Shown here: piece after piece, positions 5,879 through 7,584 of the stretch
Layout of the letters: the number at the start of each line of letters is the position of its first letter
How positions within the stretch are numbered: position 1 is the first letter of the stretch
Origin: an uncultured Ruminococcus sp.
GTDB lineage: Bacteria; Bacillota; Clostridia; Oscillospirales; Ruminococcaceae
Length of the DNA: 7,584 nucleotides
Reading direction: 5' to 3'
NCBI GenBank assembly: GCA_945876155.1
Contig: CAMCMW010000060.1
Location: forward strand, 1 to 7,584
Program-made: the position numbers and the translations under genes
The notes under the pieces: generated by a model
What the model saw: only the letters and a program-made list of their open reading frames with translations
Databases searched by the model: none
Told to the model about the DNA's origin: nothing

Positions 5879-7201
5879 TTATTGAATTGTTATTGATTTA
5901 GCACAATCAATAAGCTCGCAGCGTTCATTTTTAATGTTGTCTTTCATTACATTTTCAAGCAGTTCAGCTAAGACGGCTTTTATTTCTTTGCCGGAAAAAC
6001 CAATTTCCATGAGGTCGTAGCCGTTGATATCCAGGTCTTTTATGCAGACGCACTCGTGATTTTCAATGATTTCCCGGACGGTTTTCTCCTGGCTGTCAGA
6101 TTTTTTCAGCCTCTCACGGCAGAAGTCCTGTTTCGACAGTGAGTCGGCACGCTGTACGTCAAGCAGGTCAAAGACATTTTCCGCCCCGATTTCACCGATT
6201 ATCCGGCGCAGTTCGTAACGGGTGTTCAGCTCGTCACTGTGATGGCTTATGAGGGTGACAACGTCCTCGGTCATGCGGTTGGGGAATTTCAGCCGTTTCA
6301 TGATTAAAGCAGTTTTCTCCGCACTTTTCGGTGCGTGACCTTTGAAATGACCTCTGCCGTTCACGTCCTGTTTAAAGCAGTCGGGCTTTGCTATGTCGTG
6401 GAAAAACATAGCAATCCTGATTTTTTCCTTGTTCCTGCACTCCTTTACCGCATGAATGGTATGTTCCCACACGTCATATCTGTGGTAGGGACTGTGCTGC
6501 TCAAACTCAAAGCAGGGGACTATTTCCGGAATGAATACGGCGATAACGTCACGGTAACTGCGGAGTATGCTGTCGGGATAACTGCCGCAGAGAAGTCCGG
6601 TAAATTCCTCCCTTATCCTCTCGGCGGATATGTTTTTCAGCAGACTTCTACACTCGTGAACCGCCTTTGCTGTTTCCGGTTCGATTTCAAAGCCAAGCCG
6701 TGCGGCAAATCTCAGCCCACGCAGTATTCTGAGAGCGTCCTCGTTAAACCGTTCCTCGGCTTTTCCTACGGCTCTTATTACACCGTTTTTTATGTCCTCT
6801 CTGCCGCCGAAAAGGTCGGTGATGTTGCCGTCTGCGTCCATGACCATTGCGTTTATGGTGAAGTCACGGCGTTTCAAATCCTCGGCAAGCGATGAGGAAA
6901 ACTCCACCTTGTCAGGGTGGCGGTTGTCGGTGTAGCTGCTGTCAATGCGGTAGGTGGTGATTTCAATCTGTTCGCCGTCAATGATTACGGTTATAGTGCC
7001 GTGCTTTTCACCGGTGGGGATAACGTTATATCCGCTGAACACCGCTTTTATCTGCTCCGGCAGTGCATTTGTAGTGACGTCGTAATCATGGGGCGTGACA
7101 TTCATTATATAGTCACGAACACAGCCTCCGGCAAAGTACGCCTCAAAGCCGTTTTGTTCAAGCTGTTTTACTGCCTTTACCGCATATTCCGGGATTTTCA
7201 T
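5879..7201 (-). CDS. cca: CCA tRNA nucleotidyltransferase (class II)
   Basis: The 440-residue enzyme adds or repairs the 3' CCA of tRNAs from CTP and ATP in the cytoplasm. The nucleotidyltransferase head has GGCVRD (25-30), metal-binding D39 and D41 in DYD, RRDFTINAM (111-119) and the template motif EDALRILRGLRFAARLGF (154-171), whose E154-D155-R158 pair with the incoming bases. A neck and body follow, then an HD-type domain with H247 of WEHT and H268-D269 of FHDIAK. Length and motif order are those of the HD-containing class II enzymes of Firmicutes. The start is fixed by AGGAGG (7207-7212), 5 nt before the ATG. It follows the CorC-like gene by 24 nt, so the two are probably co-transcribed. 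The two tRNA genes just downstream already encode CCA, so here the enzyme's likely job is repair. Confidence 0.96.
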   Translation of the reverse strand: MKIPEYAVKAVKQLEQNGFEAYFAGGCVRDYIMNVTPHDYDVTTNALPEQIKAVFSGYNVIPTGEKHGTITVIIDGEQIEITTYRIDSSYTDNRHPDKVEFSSSLAEDLKRRDFTINAMVMDADGNITDLFGGREDIKNGVIRAVGKAEERFNEDALRILRGLRFAARLGFEIEPETAKAVHECRSLLKNISAERIREEFTGLLCGSYPDSILRSYRDVIAVFIPEIVPCFEFEQHSPYHRYDVWEHTIHAVKECRNKEKIRIAMFFHDIAKPDCFKQDVNGRGHFKGHAPKSAEKTALIMKRLKFPNRMTEDVVTLISHHSDELNTRYELRRIIGEIGAENVFDLLDVQRADSLSKQDFCRERLKKSDSQEKTVREIIENHECVCIKDLDINGYDLMEIGFSGKEIKAVLAELLENVMKDNIKNERCELIDCAKSITIQ

Positions 7202-7225
7202 TTCTGCCTCCTGCCAAATATAGGG

Positions 7226-7584
7226 TTATTCCTGTGAATCTTCTTCGACTGCCGTTGAAATAACAAGTCTGATTTTCTGTATCTTTTTGTCCTCCACTGA
7301 AAGCACGGTAAGTCTGAACGCACCGCTTTCTGCGGTTTCGCCTTCTTGTGCAACGTGCCCCAGCAGTTCCATTACCCAGCCGCCCACAGTGTTTCCGGAG
7401 CTTTCGATTTCATTTTCCGGCAGACCCAGATTTTCAAGCAGGTCGCCTATACTCAGTTCGCCGGAGACTTCGTATTCGTCCTCGCCGGTTTTGACAAAGG
7501 TATCTATTACCTCGTCGTTTTCGTCGTAAATCTCCCCTACCAGTTCTTCTATGATGTCCTCCAGAGTTATAATGCCCTTTGTTC
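7226..7584 (-). CDS. CorC/HlyC-family CBS-domain membrane protein, C-terminal part
   Basis: Only the last 118 residues are in the window; the gene enters from the right edge and stops at 7226. The fragment starts at the end of the CBS pair with GIITLEDIIEELVGEIYDE, a highly conserved junction of this family, and continues through the CorC_HlyC transporter-associated domain (VSGELSIGDLLENLG, then NTVGGWVMELLGHV and FRLTVLSVEDKKIQKIRLVI). Members have an N-terminal DUF21/CNNM membrane domain, which would lie outside the window, and are linked to magnesium or cobalt efflux; the hemolysin name is historical. It is directly upstream of cca. Its exact substrate is not known. Confidence 0.9.
   Translation of the reverse strand, partial: TKGIITLEDIIEELVGEIYDENDEVIDTFVKTGEDEYEVSGELSIGDLLENLGLPENEIESSGNTVGGWVMELLGHVAQEGETAESGAFRLTVLSVEDKKIQKIRLVISTAVEEDSQE

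Noticed and set aside
6335..7237. Plus-strand open frames opposite cca
   Set aside because: They are shadows of the cca coding strand, which has complete motifs and a strong ribosome binding site.

Overview
The window looks like a stretch of chromosome from a Ruminococcus-type gut or rumen Clostridium relative. The clue is the type I dockerin at the end of the first gene, joined to BspA-like leucine-rich repeats, which is typical of cellulosome-bearing Ruminococcus. Moderate-to-low GC, strong AGGAGG-type ribosome binding sites and perfect sigma-A promoters fit a Gram-positive Firmicute. The species is inferred, not proven.

Layout. (1) Positions 3-647 (+) hold the 3' end of a secreted LRR-dockerin protein, followed by a clear intrinsic terminator. 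(2) Positions 648-924 have no supported gene but hold a perfect TTGACA-17-TATAAT promoter and a roughly 130-nt leader packed with inverted and direct repeats. (3) Positions 925-4833 (+) form a tight five-gene operon: an HPr-kinase-like P-loop protein, a TraX-family membrane acyltransferase, a PqqD-family peptide-binding protein (RRE), a stand-alone S24/S26-type serine peptidase and an ABC exporter. Genes are 5 to 43 nt apart or overlap. (4) Positions 4909-5421 (+) encode an XRE-type helix-turn-helix protein with an unrecognised N-terminal half, then a terminator. (5) Positions 5529-5843 (-) hold two tRNA-Ser genes (GCT and TGA anticodons, CCA encoded) with their own perfect promoter and a terminator. 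(6) Positions 5879-7584 (-) hold a CCA-adding enzyme gene and, upstream of it, the 3' end of a CorC/HlyC-family CBS protein gene.

The most interesting part is the five-gene operon. PqqD proteins bind leader peptides of ribosomally made, modified peptides (RiPPs), HPrK-like proteins occur as tailoring kinases in some lasso-peptide clusters, and an ABC exporter without its own peptidase domain next to a separate S26-like peptidase suggests cleave-and-export. TraX of the F plasmid N-acetylates pilin. Together they read as a peptide modification and secretion system, but no precursor peptide, radical SAM enzyme, cyclase or lasso B2/C enzyme is visible here. The RiPP reading is therefore an inference. 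The minus-strand half is ordinary housekeeping: tRNA-Ser genes beside the enzyme that repairs tRNA 3' ends.
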